From Piscinibacter sp. HJYY11 (GTDB taxonomy: Bacteria > Pseudomonadota > Gammaproteobacteria > Burkholderiales > Burkholderiaceae_C): a stretch of DNA of 64,000 bases. The position numbers were made by a program, and so were the translations under genes. Under the pieces are notes generated by a model. That model did no database searches. It worked only from the letters and a program-made list of their open reading frames with translations, and was not told the DNA's origin. The stretch covers positions 1,054,001 to 1,118,000 of the forward strand of contig NZ_JAERQZ010000001.1 of assembly GCF_016735515.1 (NCBI RefSeq). Direction: 5' to 3'. How positions within the stretch are numbered: position 1 is the stretch's first letter; the number at the start of each line of letters is the position of its first letter. Positions 26,370 through 35,979 of the stretch are shown here, piece by piece.

Positions 26370-26714
26370 ATGACGACTCCCCAAGTGATGCCCGTGGCGC
26401 CCGACGTGTGCGTCGCTCCCCAGCTCGACCCGTCGGCCATGGCCTGGGCCGCGCAGAACGGCTTCAAGAGCGTGGTCAACAACCGCCCCGACTTCGAAGG
26501 CGGCCCTGACCAGCCGACCAACGCTTCCATCGAAGCGGCGGCCCGCGCCGCCGGCCTCGAATACGCCTACCTGCCGGTGAGCGGGGGCTACCAGTCGCCG
26601 GAGGAGATCGAGCGTTTCGCCGAGCTGCTGCGCACGCTGCCACGCCCTCTGCTCGCCTTCTGCCGCTCGGGCGCCCGCTCGGGCAAGCTCTTCCAGGCGG
26701 CAAGCAGCCTCTGA
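26370..26714 (+). CDS. TIGR01244 / beta-lactamase hydrolase-like phosphatase-fold protein
   Basis: A 114-residue protein of the small cysteine-dependent phosphatase-like family often called TIGR01244 sulphur transferase. The first half has VAPQLDPSAMAWAAQNGFKSVVNNRPD; the catalytic loop is CRSGARSGKLF near residue 98 (C-x5-R). In other bacteria this domain is fused to or sits beside sulphide-detoxifying hydrolases (BlhA), but no such gene is adjacent here. It starts ten bases after yqeY. Confidence 0.85.
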   Translation: MTTPQVMPVAPDVCVAPQLDPSAMAWAAQNGFKSVVNNRPDFEGGPDQPTNASIEAAARAAGLEYAYLPVSGGYQSPEEIERFAELLRTLPRPLLAFCRSGARSGKLFQAASSL

Positions 26715-26732
26715 GTTCGCGGCGCTGGCGGC

Positions 26733-28109
26733 ATGCGCCTCAAGCTCAAGGTCTTCCTGCTGGCGGTGATCCCGCTGCTGGCGTCGGCCGCGCTCATCGC
26801 GTGGGCCGTCGCCCAGCAGGAGAAGAGCCTGTCCGAGCGCGAACGCGCGCTGGTCGAATCGGCCTACATGGCCAACAAGCAGACCGAGCTGCGCCACTAC
26901 GTCGACCTCGCGCAAAGCGTGATCGCGCCGCTCTACACCTCGGGCCGCGACGACGAGGCGACCAAGGCCGAAGCCATGCGCCTGCTCGCCGCGCTGGACT
27001 ACGGTGCCGACGGCTACTTCTTCCTCTACGACATGAGCGGGCGCAACCTCATGCACCCGCGCCAGCCCGAGCTCATGGGCCGCAATCTCTGGGACATGCG
27101 CGACGCCCAGGGCCGGCCCATCATCCAGCAGCTGATCGGCAAGGCACGCGAAGGCGGCGGCTATGTGCAGTACGTGTGGCAGAAGCCGTCATCACAGCAG
27201 ATCACGCCCAAGCTCGGCTACGTGGTCTCGCTTCCGCGCTGGAACTGGATGCTCGGCACCGGCCTGTACCTCGACGACATCCACGCCACGCTGGCCGAGC
27301 TCGACGAGCAGGTCAGCGACAACGTGCGCACGACCATGTGGTGGATCGCCGGCATTGCGCTCGCCGGCATCGCGGTGCTCGGTGCCTGCGGCCTGGCGCT
27401 GAACCTCAGTGAATCGCGCGAGGCCGACCACAAGCTGCGGCTGCTTGCCCGTCAGGTGGTGAAGTCGCAGGAAGACGAACGCGCCCACCTGTCGCGCGAG
27501 CTGCACGACGGCACCAGCCAGACGCTCGTCTCCATCAAGCTGTTGCTCGAATCGGCCCAGGCCCAGCTCGACCGCGACCGCAGCGCACCGCTGACGAAAG
27601 CGCTGGCCCGTCTCAACGATGCCCTGCACGAGGTTCGCAACATCTCGCACCGCCTGCGCCCCGCCGAGCTCGACGTGCTGGGCCTGCCGGCCGCGCTGGA
27701 GCAGATGGGCCGCGAGTTCAGCGAGCACAGCGAGATGGCCTTCGACATGCGCGTGGGCGGCGGCGCCTCGGCCCTGCCCGATGCCATCAGCACCGTGCTC
27801 TTCCGCGTCACGCAAGAGGCCCTGACCAACATCGAGAAGCACGCAAGTGCCAGCGAAGTGCAGCTGCGCCTCGTCTTCGGCACGACCGGCGTGCGACTGC
27901 GCATCACCGACGACGGCGTCGGCTTCGACGCGCAAGCCGTGGCGCTCGACCCGCGCCGAGGCATCGGCCTGCGCAACATGCGCGAGCGGGTCGAATCGAT
28001 CGGCGGCCAGTTCAGCGTGCGTTCGCGCGCCGGCCGCACCGAGGTCGTCGCCGATGTGCCTGCCTCTGCGATCAAGCGCCTGTCCCCCTCCGAACGCCTC
28101 GCCGCATGA
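26733..28109 (+). CDS. Cache-domain sensor histidine kinase (HisKA_3, NarX/DesK type)
   Basis: A 458-residue membrane sensor. A first membrane segment spans residues about 7-27, a periplasmic sCache_2-like domain about 30-195 (DYGADGYFFLYDMSGRNLMHP, GYVVSLPRWNWMLGTGLYLDD), a second segment about 205-225, then HisKA_3 with phospho-acceptor H258 in SRELHDGTSQTL and an HATPase domain (N-box ALTNIEKHA, DDGVGFD, GIGLRNMRERV). It overlaps the response regulator by four bases. Cache domains of this class often bind small carboxylates; the TRAP transporter genes just downstream make that a reasonable guess. Confidence 0.92.
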   Translation: MRLKLKVFLLAVIPLLASAALIAWAVAQQEKSLSERERALVESAYMANKQTELRHYVDLAQSVIAPLYTSGRDDEATKAEAMRLLAALDYGADGYFFLYDMSGRNLMHPRQPELMGRNLWDMRDAQGRPIIQQLIGKAREGGGYVQYVWQKPSSQQITPKLGYVVSLPRWNWMLGTGLYLDDIHATLAELDEQVSDNVRTTMWWIAGIALAGIAVLGACGLALNLSESREADHKLRLLARQVVKSQEDERAHLSRELHDGTSQTLVSIKLLLESAQAQLDRDRSAPLTKALARLNDALHEVRNISHRLRPAELDVLGLPAALEQMGREFSEHSEMAFDMRVGGGASALPDAISTVLFRVTQEALTNIEKHASASEVQLRLVFGTTGVRLRITDDGVGFDAQAVALDPRRGIGLRNMRERVESIGGQFSVRSRAGRTEVVADVPASAIKRLSPSERLAA

Positions 28110-28756
28110 ACACCACCCGCTCCACCCGCATTGCGATCGTCGACGACCACCCGCTGGTGCGCGACGGGCTCAAGCTGCGCCTGTCCGCCCACCCTGCGCT
28201 GGCCCTCGTCGGCGAAGCAGGCGACGCCGCCGAAGCCTCTGCCATGGTCGAACGCAGCGCCCCCGAGCTGGTGCTGATGGACGTCGGCATGAAGGGCACC
28301 AACGGCATCGAGCTCACTGCCCTGCTGCTGCAACGCCACCCGCACCTGCGCGTGCTGATGCTCAGCATGTACGACAACCCCGAGTACGTGAACCGCGCCA
28401 TGCAGGCAGGCGCCCGCGGCTACGTGCTGAAGGACGCGCCGTCGGACGAGATCCTCGACGCGATCGCCGCCATCACCGCCGGCCGCACCTACCTGAGTGC
28501 CGCGATTTCCGGGCGGATGTCACGCTCGCAGGCGCCGAAGCCGGTGCTCTCGCTGCGCGAGAGCGAGATTCTGGCCGGCCTTGCGCGCGGGCACGCGAGC
28601 CGGCAGATCGCCGAAGCCCTCGGACTGAGCGTGCGCACCGTCGAAACCCACCGGCAAAACATCCGCCGCAAGCTCGGCCTGGCCGGCCAGGCCGAACTCA
28701 TCAAGTACGCGGTAGAACACGCAGGCGACGTCCTCGTCACACGCGCCGCGTCATGA
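28106..28756 (+). CDS. LuxR/NarL family response regulator
   Basis: A 216-residue two-component regulator. The receiver domain has the acidic pair in IVDDHPLVRDG, phospho-acceptor D59 in LVLMDVGMKG and the lysine in YVLKDAP. The C-terminal HTH (about 150-205) reads LSLRESEILAGLARGHASRQIAEALGLSV in overlapping pieces and ends VETHRQNIRRKLG. It is translationally coupled to the kinase (ATGA). It probably controls the downstream dct genes, judging from position. Confidence 0.94.
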   Translation: MNTTRSTRIAIVDDHPLVRDGLKLRLSAHPALALVGEAGDAAEASAMVERSAPELVLMDVGMKGTNGIELTALLLQRHPHLRVLMLSMYDNPEYVNRAMQAGARGYVLKDAPSDEILDAIAAITAGRTYLSAAISGRMSRSQAPKPVLSLRESEILAGLARGHASRQIAEALGLSVRTVETHRQNIRRKLGLAGQAELIKYAVEHAGDVLVTRAAS

Positions 28757-28763
28757 TGCGTAA

Positions 28764-28778
28764 TTCCACTTAGCGGAA
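28764..28778. promoter_or_regulatory. Small inverted repeat upstream of dctQ
   Basis: TTCC-ACTTAGC-GGAA lies just after the response regulator stop and about 110 bases before dctQ. It is a candidate operator for that regulator; the evidence is only symmetry and position. Confidence 0.3.
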
Positions 28779-28889
28779 AGACCCGTGGCGCCACGCCGAC
28801 GCTTCAGGTCTGATAGCGAACATCGGCGGAACACCGCCCGCACCCCCAGCGCGCCCACCCGGCACAAGACCGAAAGACCTGGAGACCCC

Positions 28890-29429
28890 GTGTCAGCCCT
28901 ACTCAAACTGGCGCATCTGATCGATGCGCTCAACGACCGCTTCGGCAGCATCGCCAAGTGGGCCGTCTTCCTCTCGTGCTTCATCAGCGCGGCCAACGCC
29001 GCGGTGCGCTACGCCTTCAACTACAGCTCCAACGCCTTTCTCGAGATCCAGTGGTATCTCTTCGCGGCCTGCGTGATGCTCGGCGCCTCGCAGGTGCTGC
29101 GCGTCAACGAGCACGTGCGCGTCGACGTGGTCTACGGGCGCTTCCCTGCCCGTGGGCGTGTCTACATCGACCTCTTCGGCCTCATCTTCTTCCTGCTGCC
29201 GGTGATGGCGCTGATGCTGTATTTCTCGTTCCCGCTCTTCCTGAAGATGTTCCACAGCGGGGAGATGTCGGGCAACGCCGGTGGCCTGATCCGCTGGCCG
29301 GCGATGCTGATGCTGCCGCTCGGCTTCGCAATGGTGCTGCTTCAGGGTGTCTCCGAGATCATCAAGCGCATCGGCTGGCTCCAACACAAGTACGAGATGG
29401 ACACGCACTACGAGAGGCCGCTGCAATGA
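28890..29429 (+). CDS. dctQ: TRAP transporter small permease (DctQ)
   Basis: A 179-residue membrane protein with four hydrophobic segments, the usual DctQ layout. The conserved pattern SSNAFLEIQWYLFAACVMLGASQVL with R-NEHVRVDV follows the second segment. The start is a GTG at 28890 with GGAG six bases before it; longer in-frame starts would add a non-membrane, Arg-rich leader. Its stop overlaps a 15-codon mini-ORF that leads into dctM. Confidence 0.92.
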   Translation: MSALLKLAHLIDALNDRFGSIAKWAVFLSCFISAANAAVRYAFNYSSNAFLEIQWYLFAACVMLGASQVLRVNEHVRVDVVYGRFPARGRVYIDLFGLIFFLLPVMALMLYFSFPLFLKMFHSGEMSGNAGGLIRWPAMLMLPLGFAMVLLQGVSEIIKRIGWLQHKYEMDTHYERPLQ

Positions 29430-29473
29430 GCGCCCTGAACTCCCACCAGAACAACAAGAACCGGAGCTGCTGA
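29426..29473 (+). CDS. Possible 15-residue coupling ORF between dctQ and dctM
   Basis: The dctQ stop overlaps an ATG (ATGA), which opens 15 codons (MSALNSHQNNKNRSC) and ends two bases before the dctM ATG. The dctM ribosome site (CCGGAG) lies inside its end. The layout suggests a translational bridge rather than a functional peptide, and it may be chance. It could also be the eroded end of a longer dctQ or a shifted dctM start. Confidence 0.3.
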   Translation: MSALNSHQNNKNRSC

Positions 29474-29474
29474 G

Positions 29475-30965
<1,491 letters not shown>

Positions 30966-30966
30966 G

Positions 30967-31431
30967 ATGAACGAGGCGTCGGATGCCAGTGCGCTCCCGG
31001 TGAGCGCGGAAGGTCACGCCTTCCCGGTGCTGGTGAAATGCCTGCTGACGGCCATGACGATCGCCGTTTTCGTGACCGGGCTGATGGCGGTCGACAAGCC
31101 GGCAATCCAGCAGGCGGGCTTCGCGTCGAAGCTGCTGGTGGTGGCCGGCCTAGCCACGCTCATGATCTTCAACTACTGGGTCATCAGGAGCCGCACGTCC
31201 GTCAACGCGAAGGAGATCCGCCAGAGCTGGATCTGGAACAAGCACGTGCTCTGGGCCGACGTCGTGCAGGCCAAGATGATCTACGTGCCCTTCCTCAGCT
31301 GGCTCATCGCACCACGCCTCGTGGTGCGTGGCCGCGGTGGCATGGTGACGCTCTTCCACGCGGCCGATGACCAAGTGCTGATGGCGTTCACCCGCTACGC
31401 GCTGGCGCCGCACATGCGCGAGGGCGCATGA
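30967..31431 (+). CDS. Hypothetical small membrane protein after dctM
   Basis: A 154-residue protein I do not recognise. Two hydrophobic segments (about residues 20-42 and 54-72) are followed by a soluble part with a PH-like pattern of beta strands: VIRSRTSVNAKEIRQSWIWNK, then VQAKMIYVPFLSWLIAPRLVVRGRG and VTLFHAADDQVLMAFTRY. It begins one base after the dctM stop, so it is part of the TRAP operon and may help assembly or act as an accessory subunit. It ends at a bidirectional hairpin. Confidence 0.7.
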   Translation: MNEASDASALPVSAEGHAFPVLVKCLLTAMTIAVFVTGLMAVDKPAIQQAGFASKLLVVAGLATLMIFNYWVIRSRTSVNAKEIRQSWIWNKHVLWADVVQAKMIYVPFLSWLIAPRLVVRGRGGMVTLFHAADDQVLMAFTRYALAPHMREGA

Positions 31432-31432
31432 A

Positions 31433-31456
31433 AAAGGCCCCGCATGCGGGGCCTTT
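31433..31456. terminator. Bidirectional intrinsic terminator between the TRAP operon and dctP
   Basis: AAAGGCCCCGCATGCGGGGCCTTT is a perfect 24-base palindrome flanked by A residues on the left and T-rich sequence on the right. It lies at the 3' ends of both convergent units and can stop transcription from either side. Confidence 0.85.
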
Positions 31457-31475
31457 CGTCTGAGGGCAAAGCCGA

Positions 31476-32558
31476 TCAGAGCTTCTGCGATTGCATGAAG
31501 TCGTCGAACGCCGCTTCGGCGAAGCGGAACCACAGGTTCTGGTCCGCGCGCATCTTGTTGTAGTCCTCGAAGACCTTGCGCCAGTTCTGGTTCTTCGACG
31601 ACAGGTCGGCATAGATCTCGTTCGAGGCCTTGAAGGCGGCTTCCATCACGTCCCGCGGGAAGCGGAAGAGCTTGGTGCCTGCGCCCACGAGCTGCTTCAG
31701 CGCCGTCGGGTTGCGGTAGTCGTACTTGGCCTGCATGTCGACGTGCGCGAGTGCCGCGGCGCACTCGATGATCGACTTGTACTCGCTCGACAGTCCGTCA
31801 TAGGCCTTGCTGTTGATGAAGAAGTCGAGCTGCGGGCCGCCTTCCCACCAACCGGGGTAGCAGTAGTGCGGGGCAACCTTGTTGAAGCCGAGCTTCTGGT
31901 CGTCGTATGGGCCCACCCACTCGGCCGCGTCGATCGTGCCCTTTTCCAGCGCCGGGTAGATCTCACCGCCGGGGATGTTCTGCGGCACCGAGCCCAGGCG
32001 TTCCAGCACCTTGCCGCCGAAGCCGCCGATGCGCATCTTCAGGCCCTTCATGTCGCCGATCGACTTGATCTCCTTGCGGAACCAGCCACCCATCTGCGCG
32101 CCCGTGTTGCCGCCGGGGAAGTTGACGATGTTGTAGGCCTTGTAGAACTCGCGCATCAGCTTCAGGCCGTTGCCTTCGTACATCCACGCGCTCATCTGGC
32201 GCGAGTTCAGGCCGAAGGGAATGGCGCAACCGAGGGCGAAGGTCTCATCCTTGCCGAAGAAGTAGTACGGCGCGGTGTGCGCGACCTCGACGGTGGCGTT
32301 CTGCACGCCGTCGACCACGCCGAAGGCAGGCATCAGCTCGCCGGCGGCATGCACCGAGATCTGGAACTTGCCACCCGACATTTCGTTGACCTTCTTGGCG
32401 AAGACTTCTGCCGCGCCGAAGATGGTGTCGAGCGACTTGGGAAAGCTCGACGCCAGGCGCCAGCGCAGCGTGGCCTGCGCATGCACCACGGCAGGCGCCA
32501 CACCCGCGGCGAGCACGCCGGCAAGCCCTGCATTGCCCACGAATTTCCGACGATCCAT
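31476..32558 (-). CDS. TRAP transporter substrate-binding protein (DctP/TakP-like), copy 1
   Basis: A 360-residue periplasmic binding protein. A Tat-like signal (DRRKFVG, then a hydrophobic stretch ending VVHAQA) precedes the mature part. Marks of the TakP (2-oxoacid-binding) group are SFPKSLDTI, FPGGNTGAQMGGWFRKEI, EWVGPYDDQKLG and YCYPGWWEGGPQ. The ATG at 32558 has a strong GGAGAGG ribosome site. It is about three-quarters identical by eye to the next gene and lies on the strand opposite dctQM, the likely permease partner. Confidence 0.93.
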   Translation of the reverse strand: MDRRKFVGNAGLAGVLAAGVAPAVVHAQATLRWRLASSFPKSLDTIFGAAEVFAKKVNEMSGGKFQISVHAAGELMPAFGVVDGVQNATVEVAHTAPYYFFGKDETFALGCAIPFGLNSRQMSAWMYEGNGLKLMREFYKAYNIVNFPGGNTGAQMGGWFRKEIKSIGDMKGLKMRIGGFGGKVLERLGSVPQNIPGGEIYPALEKGTIDAAEWVGPYDDQKLGFNKVAPHYCYPGWWEGGPQLDFFINSKAYDGLSSEYKSIIECAAALAHVDMQAKYDYRNPTALKQLVGAGTKLFRFPRDVMEAAFKASNEIYADLSSKNQNWRKVFEDYNKMRADQNLWFRFAEAAFDDFMQSQKL

Positions 32559-32654
32559 GTACCTCTCCTCAATGAATGGTGCGCGGATTCTTGCGGATGA
32601 ATACCAATGCTGAACTGGGGGGTTTCCCGCGCGGGTTTCGTCAGGCACTCGTCA

Positions 32655-32684
32655 GAAAAAAAGGCGACCCGAGGGCCGCCTTTT
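32655..32684 (-). terminator. Intrinsic terminator after dctP copy 2
   Basis: On the minus strand AAGGCGGCCCTCGGGTCGCCTT folds into a stem with a small loop and is followed by a run of seven or more T. It separates the two dctP copies, so copy 1 needs its own promoter or read-through. Confidence 0.85.
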
Positions 32685-32708
32685 CGCATGGGAGTGTGAA
32701 AGTGCGCG

Positions 32709-33791
32709 TCAGAACTTCTGCGCCTGCATGAAGTCGTCGAAGCCGGCTTCGGCGAAGCGGAACCACAGCACCTGGTCGGCGCGGAACTTGGCGAAGTCCT
32801 CGTAGACCTTCTTCCAGTTCGGGTTCTTGCTGGAGAGTTCGGCGTAGTAGTCCATCGAGGTCTTGAAGCAAGCCTCAAGCACGTCCTTCGGGAAGCGGTG
32901 CAGCTTGGTGCCGCTGCCCACCAGTTGCTTCAGCGCGGCCGGGTTGCGGGCGTCGTACTTGGCCTGCATGTCCACATGCGTGTGCGACGAGGCGGCCTGC
33001 ACCACCGCCTTGTACTCGGCCGACAGGCTGTCGTACGCCTTGCTGTTGATGAAGAGGTCGACCTGCGGGCCACCTTCCCACCAGCCGGGGTAGTAGTAGT
33101 TGGGCGCGACCTTGTTGAAGCCGAGCTTCTGGTCGTCGTACGGACCCACCCACTCGGCCGCGTCGAGCGTGCCCTTTTCGAGGGCGGGGTAGATGTCGCC
33201 ACCCGGCAGGTTCTGCGGCACGGCGCCGAGACGCTCGATGATGCGGCCGGCAAATCCGCCGATGCGGAACTTGAGGCCCTTCATGTCGGCGACCGACTTG
33301 ATCTCCTTGCGGAACCAGCCGCCCATCTGCGCACCGGTGTTGCCACCGGGGAAGTTGACGATGTTGTAGTTGCGGTAGAACTCGCGCATCAGCTTCAGGC
33401 CGTTGCCTTCGAACGTCCAGGCGCTCATCTGGCGCGAGTTCAGGCCGAAGGGGATCGAGGCGCCGATGGCGAAGGTCTCGTCCTTGCCGAAGAAGTAGTA
33501 GGGCACCGTGTGCGCCATCTCGATGGTGGCGTTCTGCACCGCATCGACCACGCCCAGCGCGGGCACGATCTCGCCCGCCGAGTGCACCGAGATCTGGAAC
33601 TTGCCGCCGGTGAGCTCGGAAACCTTCTTCGCGAAGACTTCGCCACCGCCATAGATGGTGTCGAGCGATTTCGGGAAGCTCGACGCCAGGCGCCAGCGCA
33701 CGGCGGCCTGGGCGTTGACGATGGCCGGCGCGGCCCCTGCGGCCAGCACGCCGGCCAGGCCGGTATGACGAATGAACGAGCGACGTTCCAT
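32709..33791 (-). CDS. TRAP transporter substrate-binding protein (DctP/TakP-like), copy 2
   Basis: A 360-residue paralogue of the gene just downstream, collinear without gaps over its full length. A Tat-like signal (ERRSFIRHTGLAG, cleavage near IVNAQA) leads into SFPKSLDTIYGGGEVF, FPGGNTGAQMGGWFRKEI, EWVGPYDDQKLG and YYYPGWWEGGPQ. Differences cluster at scattered surface-type positions. An inverted repeat (33862-33890) sits about 70-100 bases upstream. One copy may serve dctQM; whether both do is unknown. Confidence 0.93.
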   Translation of the reverse strand: MERRSFIRHTGLAGVLAAGAAPAIVNAQAAVRWRLASSFPKSLDTIYGGGEVFAKKVSELTGGKFQISVHSAGEIVPALGVVDAVQNATIEMAHTVPYYFFGKDETFAIGASIPFGLNSRQMSAWTFEGNGLKLMREFYRNYNIVNFPGGNTGAQMGGWFRKEIKSVADMKGLKFRIGGFAGRIIERLGAVPQNLPGGDIYPALEKGTLDAAEWVGPYDDQKLGFNKVAPNYYYPGWWEGGPQVDLFINSKAYDSLSAEYKAVVQAASSHTHVDMQAKYDARNPAALKQLVGSGTKLHRFPKDVLEACFKTSMDYYAELSSKNPNWKKVYEDFAKFRADQVLWFRFAEAGFDDFMQAQKF

Positions 33792-33861
33792 GTGTACTCC
33801 TGAAGCGATGAGGGATCGAGGCGGTATGGACTCCGCCCGCTTCGGAAGATTCTAGGAACGA

Positions 33862-33890
33862 GGGTTAACGCGGCCCGGGGTGATTAACCC
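33862..33890. promoter_or_regulatory. Inverted repeat upstream of dctP copy 2
   Basis: GGGTTAA and TTAACCC are separated by 15 bases, a perfect seven-base inverted repeat in the intergenic region between dctP copy 2 and the end of pmbA. It could be an operator. No similar repeat is seen upstream of copy 1 or dctQ. Confidence 0.4.
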
Positions 33891-33943
33891 CTGCGCGATC
33901 CCACGTAAGCAATGTCCACAACGAAGGAGCGCAACCGCTCGTG

Positions 33944-35320
33944 TCAGGAGCCTGCGACCTTCATCCTGTCGACGAGCACCGACCCGATGGTCTTGGTGCC
34001 CATGGTGTAGGTGTCGGCGCCGACCGCGACGATGCCCTTGAACATGTCGCGCAGGTTGCCGGCGATGGTGATCTCGTGCACGGGGTAGGCGATGCGCCCG
34101 TTCTCCACCCAGAAGCCCGCGGCACCGCGCGAATAGTCGCCCGTGACGTAGTTGACGCCCTGCCCCATCAGCTCGATCACGAAGAGGCCGCGGTGAAGCT
34201 TGCGCAGCATCGCGTCGAGGTCGTCGCCGGCCTGGGTGAGACGGCTGGTGAAGGTCAGGTTCTGCGAGCCGCCGGCGTGGCCGGTGGTGCGCATGCCGAG
34301 CTTGCGAGCCGAGTAGCTCGAGAGGAAGTAGCCCTGCACCACCCCGCCCTTCACGACGTCGCGCACACGGGTGACCACGCCTTCGTCGTCGAACGGTGCG
34401 CTGCCCTTGGCGCCACGCACGTGCGGGTCTTCGTGGATGTCGATGTGCTCGGGCAGCACCTGCTGACCCAGACTGTCGAGCAGGAAGGAGGACTTGCGGT
34501 ACAGCGCCCCGCCACTCGTGGCCTGCACATAGGCGCCGAGCAGCCCTGCGGCGAGCGTCGACTCGAAGAGCACCGGCACCTCGCAGGTCTTGATCTTGCG
34601 CGCATTCAGTCGCGACAGCGCGCGCTCGGCGGCATAGCGCCCCACGGCCTCGGGCGCGGCCAGGTCGGTGGGCGAGCGCATCGAGCTGTACCACGCGTCA
34701 CGCTGCATGTCGTCGCCGGCCGAGGCGATGGGCGCGACCGACAGCGAATGGCGCGAGCTGGAATACCCACCGCGAAAGCCATGCGTGTTGCCCGCATAGA
34801 AGTGCGACTGCTGGGCCGAGACGCCCGCGCCTTCGGAGTTGGTGATGCGCTTGTCGACACCGAGCGCCGCCGCTTCGCAGCGCAGGGCGAGTTCGGAAGC
34901 CTCGGCGGCGTTGATGTCCCAGGGGTGGAAGAGGTCGAGGTCGAGGCGCGCGGCTTCGCCGAGCGCGAGGTCGGCCTCGTCGGGCAGGCCGGCAGAGGGA
35001 TCTTCGGCGGTGAAGCGGGCGATGTCGTAGGCCGCCTGCACCGTCTGCTCGAGCGCCTTGCGCGAGAAATCGGAGGTGCTGGCATTGCCGCGGCGCTGGC
35101 CAAGGTAGACCGTGACGCCCATCGACTTGTCACGGTTGCGCTCCACGTTCTCGATCTCGCCCTTGCGCACCGAGACCGAGAGGCCCGCGCCTTCGGAGAC
35201 TTCGACGCCCGCGTCGGTGGCCCCGAGCGACTTGGCGATGGCGAGAGCGTCTTCCACCAGCTGGCTGAAGTCGCTCTGCGAATACGAGAAGCCGTGGTGT
35301 TTGGTCAGCGATGAACTCAT
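33944..35320 (-). CDS. pmbA: Metalloprotease PmbA/TldE homologue
   Basis: A 458-residue member of the TldD/TldE (PmbA) family, which in E. coli forms a TldD-TldE protease acting on microcin precursors and CcdA. Visible: AKSLGATDAGVEVSEGAGLSVSVRKGE at the front, RRGNASTSDFS, and the C-terminal GQGVNYVTGDYSRGAAGFWVENG. The ATG at 35320 (MSSSLTKHHGF) gives the usual length; the open frame extends about 30 codons further. It is divergent from darP, a conserved arrangement. Confidence 0.94.
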   Translation of the reverse strand: MSSSLTKHHGFSYSQSDFSQLVEDALAIAKSLGATDAGVEVSEGAGLSVSVRKGEIENVERNRDKSMGVTVYLGQRRGNASTSDFSRKALEQTVQAAYDIARFTAEDPSAGLPDEADLALGEAARLDLDLFHPWDINAAEASELALRCEAAALGVDKRITNSEGAGVSAQQSHFYAGNTHGFRGGYSSSRHSLSVAPIASAGDDMQRDAWYSSMRSPTDLAAPEAVGRYAAERALSRLNARKIKTCEVPVLFESTLAAGLLGAYVQATSGGALYRKSSFLLDSLGQQVLPEHIDIHEDPHVRGAKGSAPFDDEGVVTRVRDVVKGGVVQGYFLSSYSARKLGMRTTGHAGGSQNLTFTSRLTQAGDDLDAMLRKLHRGLFVIELMGQGVNYVTGDYSRGAAGFWVENGRIAYPVHEITIAGNLRDMFKGIVAVGADTYTMGTKTIGSVLVDRMKVAGS

Positions 35321-35421
35321 GCGCAGCGGCGTTTTGGTGATGGGATGCACGTTCGTGTGCACGGCAAAGGGCCCACACGAGGCGCCCAGCAAAAAGGCCG
35401 CGGCTATCATACCCACGACCT

Positions 35422-35979
35422 ATGGCAAAGCCCCACCCGCGCTCCCCTTCCGTTGACGACGGACATGCCGATGACGGCACCCCCGAATACGAGCGCCCCA
35501 GCAAGACCCAGCTCAAGAAAGAGATGCACGAGTTGCAGGAGCTGGGCGAAGCGCTCGTCGGCCTGCCCGAAGACCGTGTCGTCGACCTGCCCATTTCCGA
35601 GTCGCTGCGCGACGCGGTGGCCGAGTACAAGCGCACCAAGTCCTTCGAAGGAAAGCGCCGCCAGATGCAGTACATCGGCAAGCTGATGCGCAAGAACGAC
35701 GTCGAGCCGATCCGCGAAGCCGTGGCCGCCATGAAGCTCGGCCGCGCCAAGGACGCGCTGGCCCTGCACGAAGCCGAGCGCTGGCGCGTGGAGCTGCTGG
35801 CAAGCGACGACGCCCTTACCCGCTGGATGGGCGAGCACCCGGGCAGTGACCTGCAGCAGCTGCGCAGCCTGATCCGCGCCGCGCGCAAGGATGCCGCGGC
35901 CGCGCCTGAGCAGCGCAGCGGCCGCGCCTATCGCGAGCTCTTCCAGTTCATCAAGGAACAGTCGGGCGACCATGAGTGA
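35422..35979 (+). CDS. darP: Ribosome-associated protein DarP (YjgA, DUF615)
   Basis: A 185-residue YjgA/DarP, which associates with late 50S ribosomal precursors. Visible: PSKTQLKKEMHELQELGEAL, LPISESLRDAV, KRRQMQYIGKLMR and a charged C-terminus ending ELFQFIKEQ. A TATCAT box lies just before the ATG. Its last eight bases overlap mogA. Confidence 0.95.
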   Translation: MAKPHPRSPSVDDGHADDGTPEYERPSKTQLKKEMHELQELGEALVGLPEDRVVDLPISESLRDAVAEYKRTKSFEGKRRQMQYIGKLMRKNDVEPIREAVAAMKLGRAKDALALHEAERWRVELLASDDALTRWMGEHPGSDLQQLRSLIRAARKDAAAAPEQRSGRAYRELFQFIKEQSGDHE

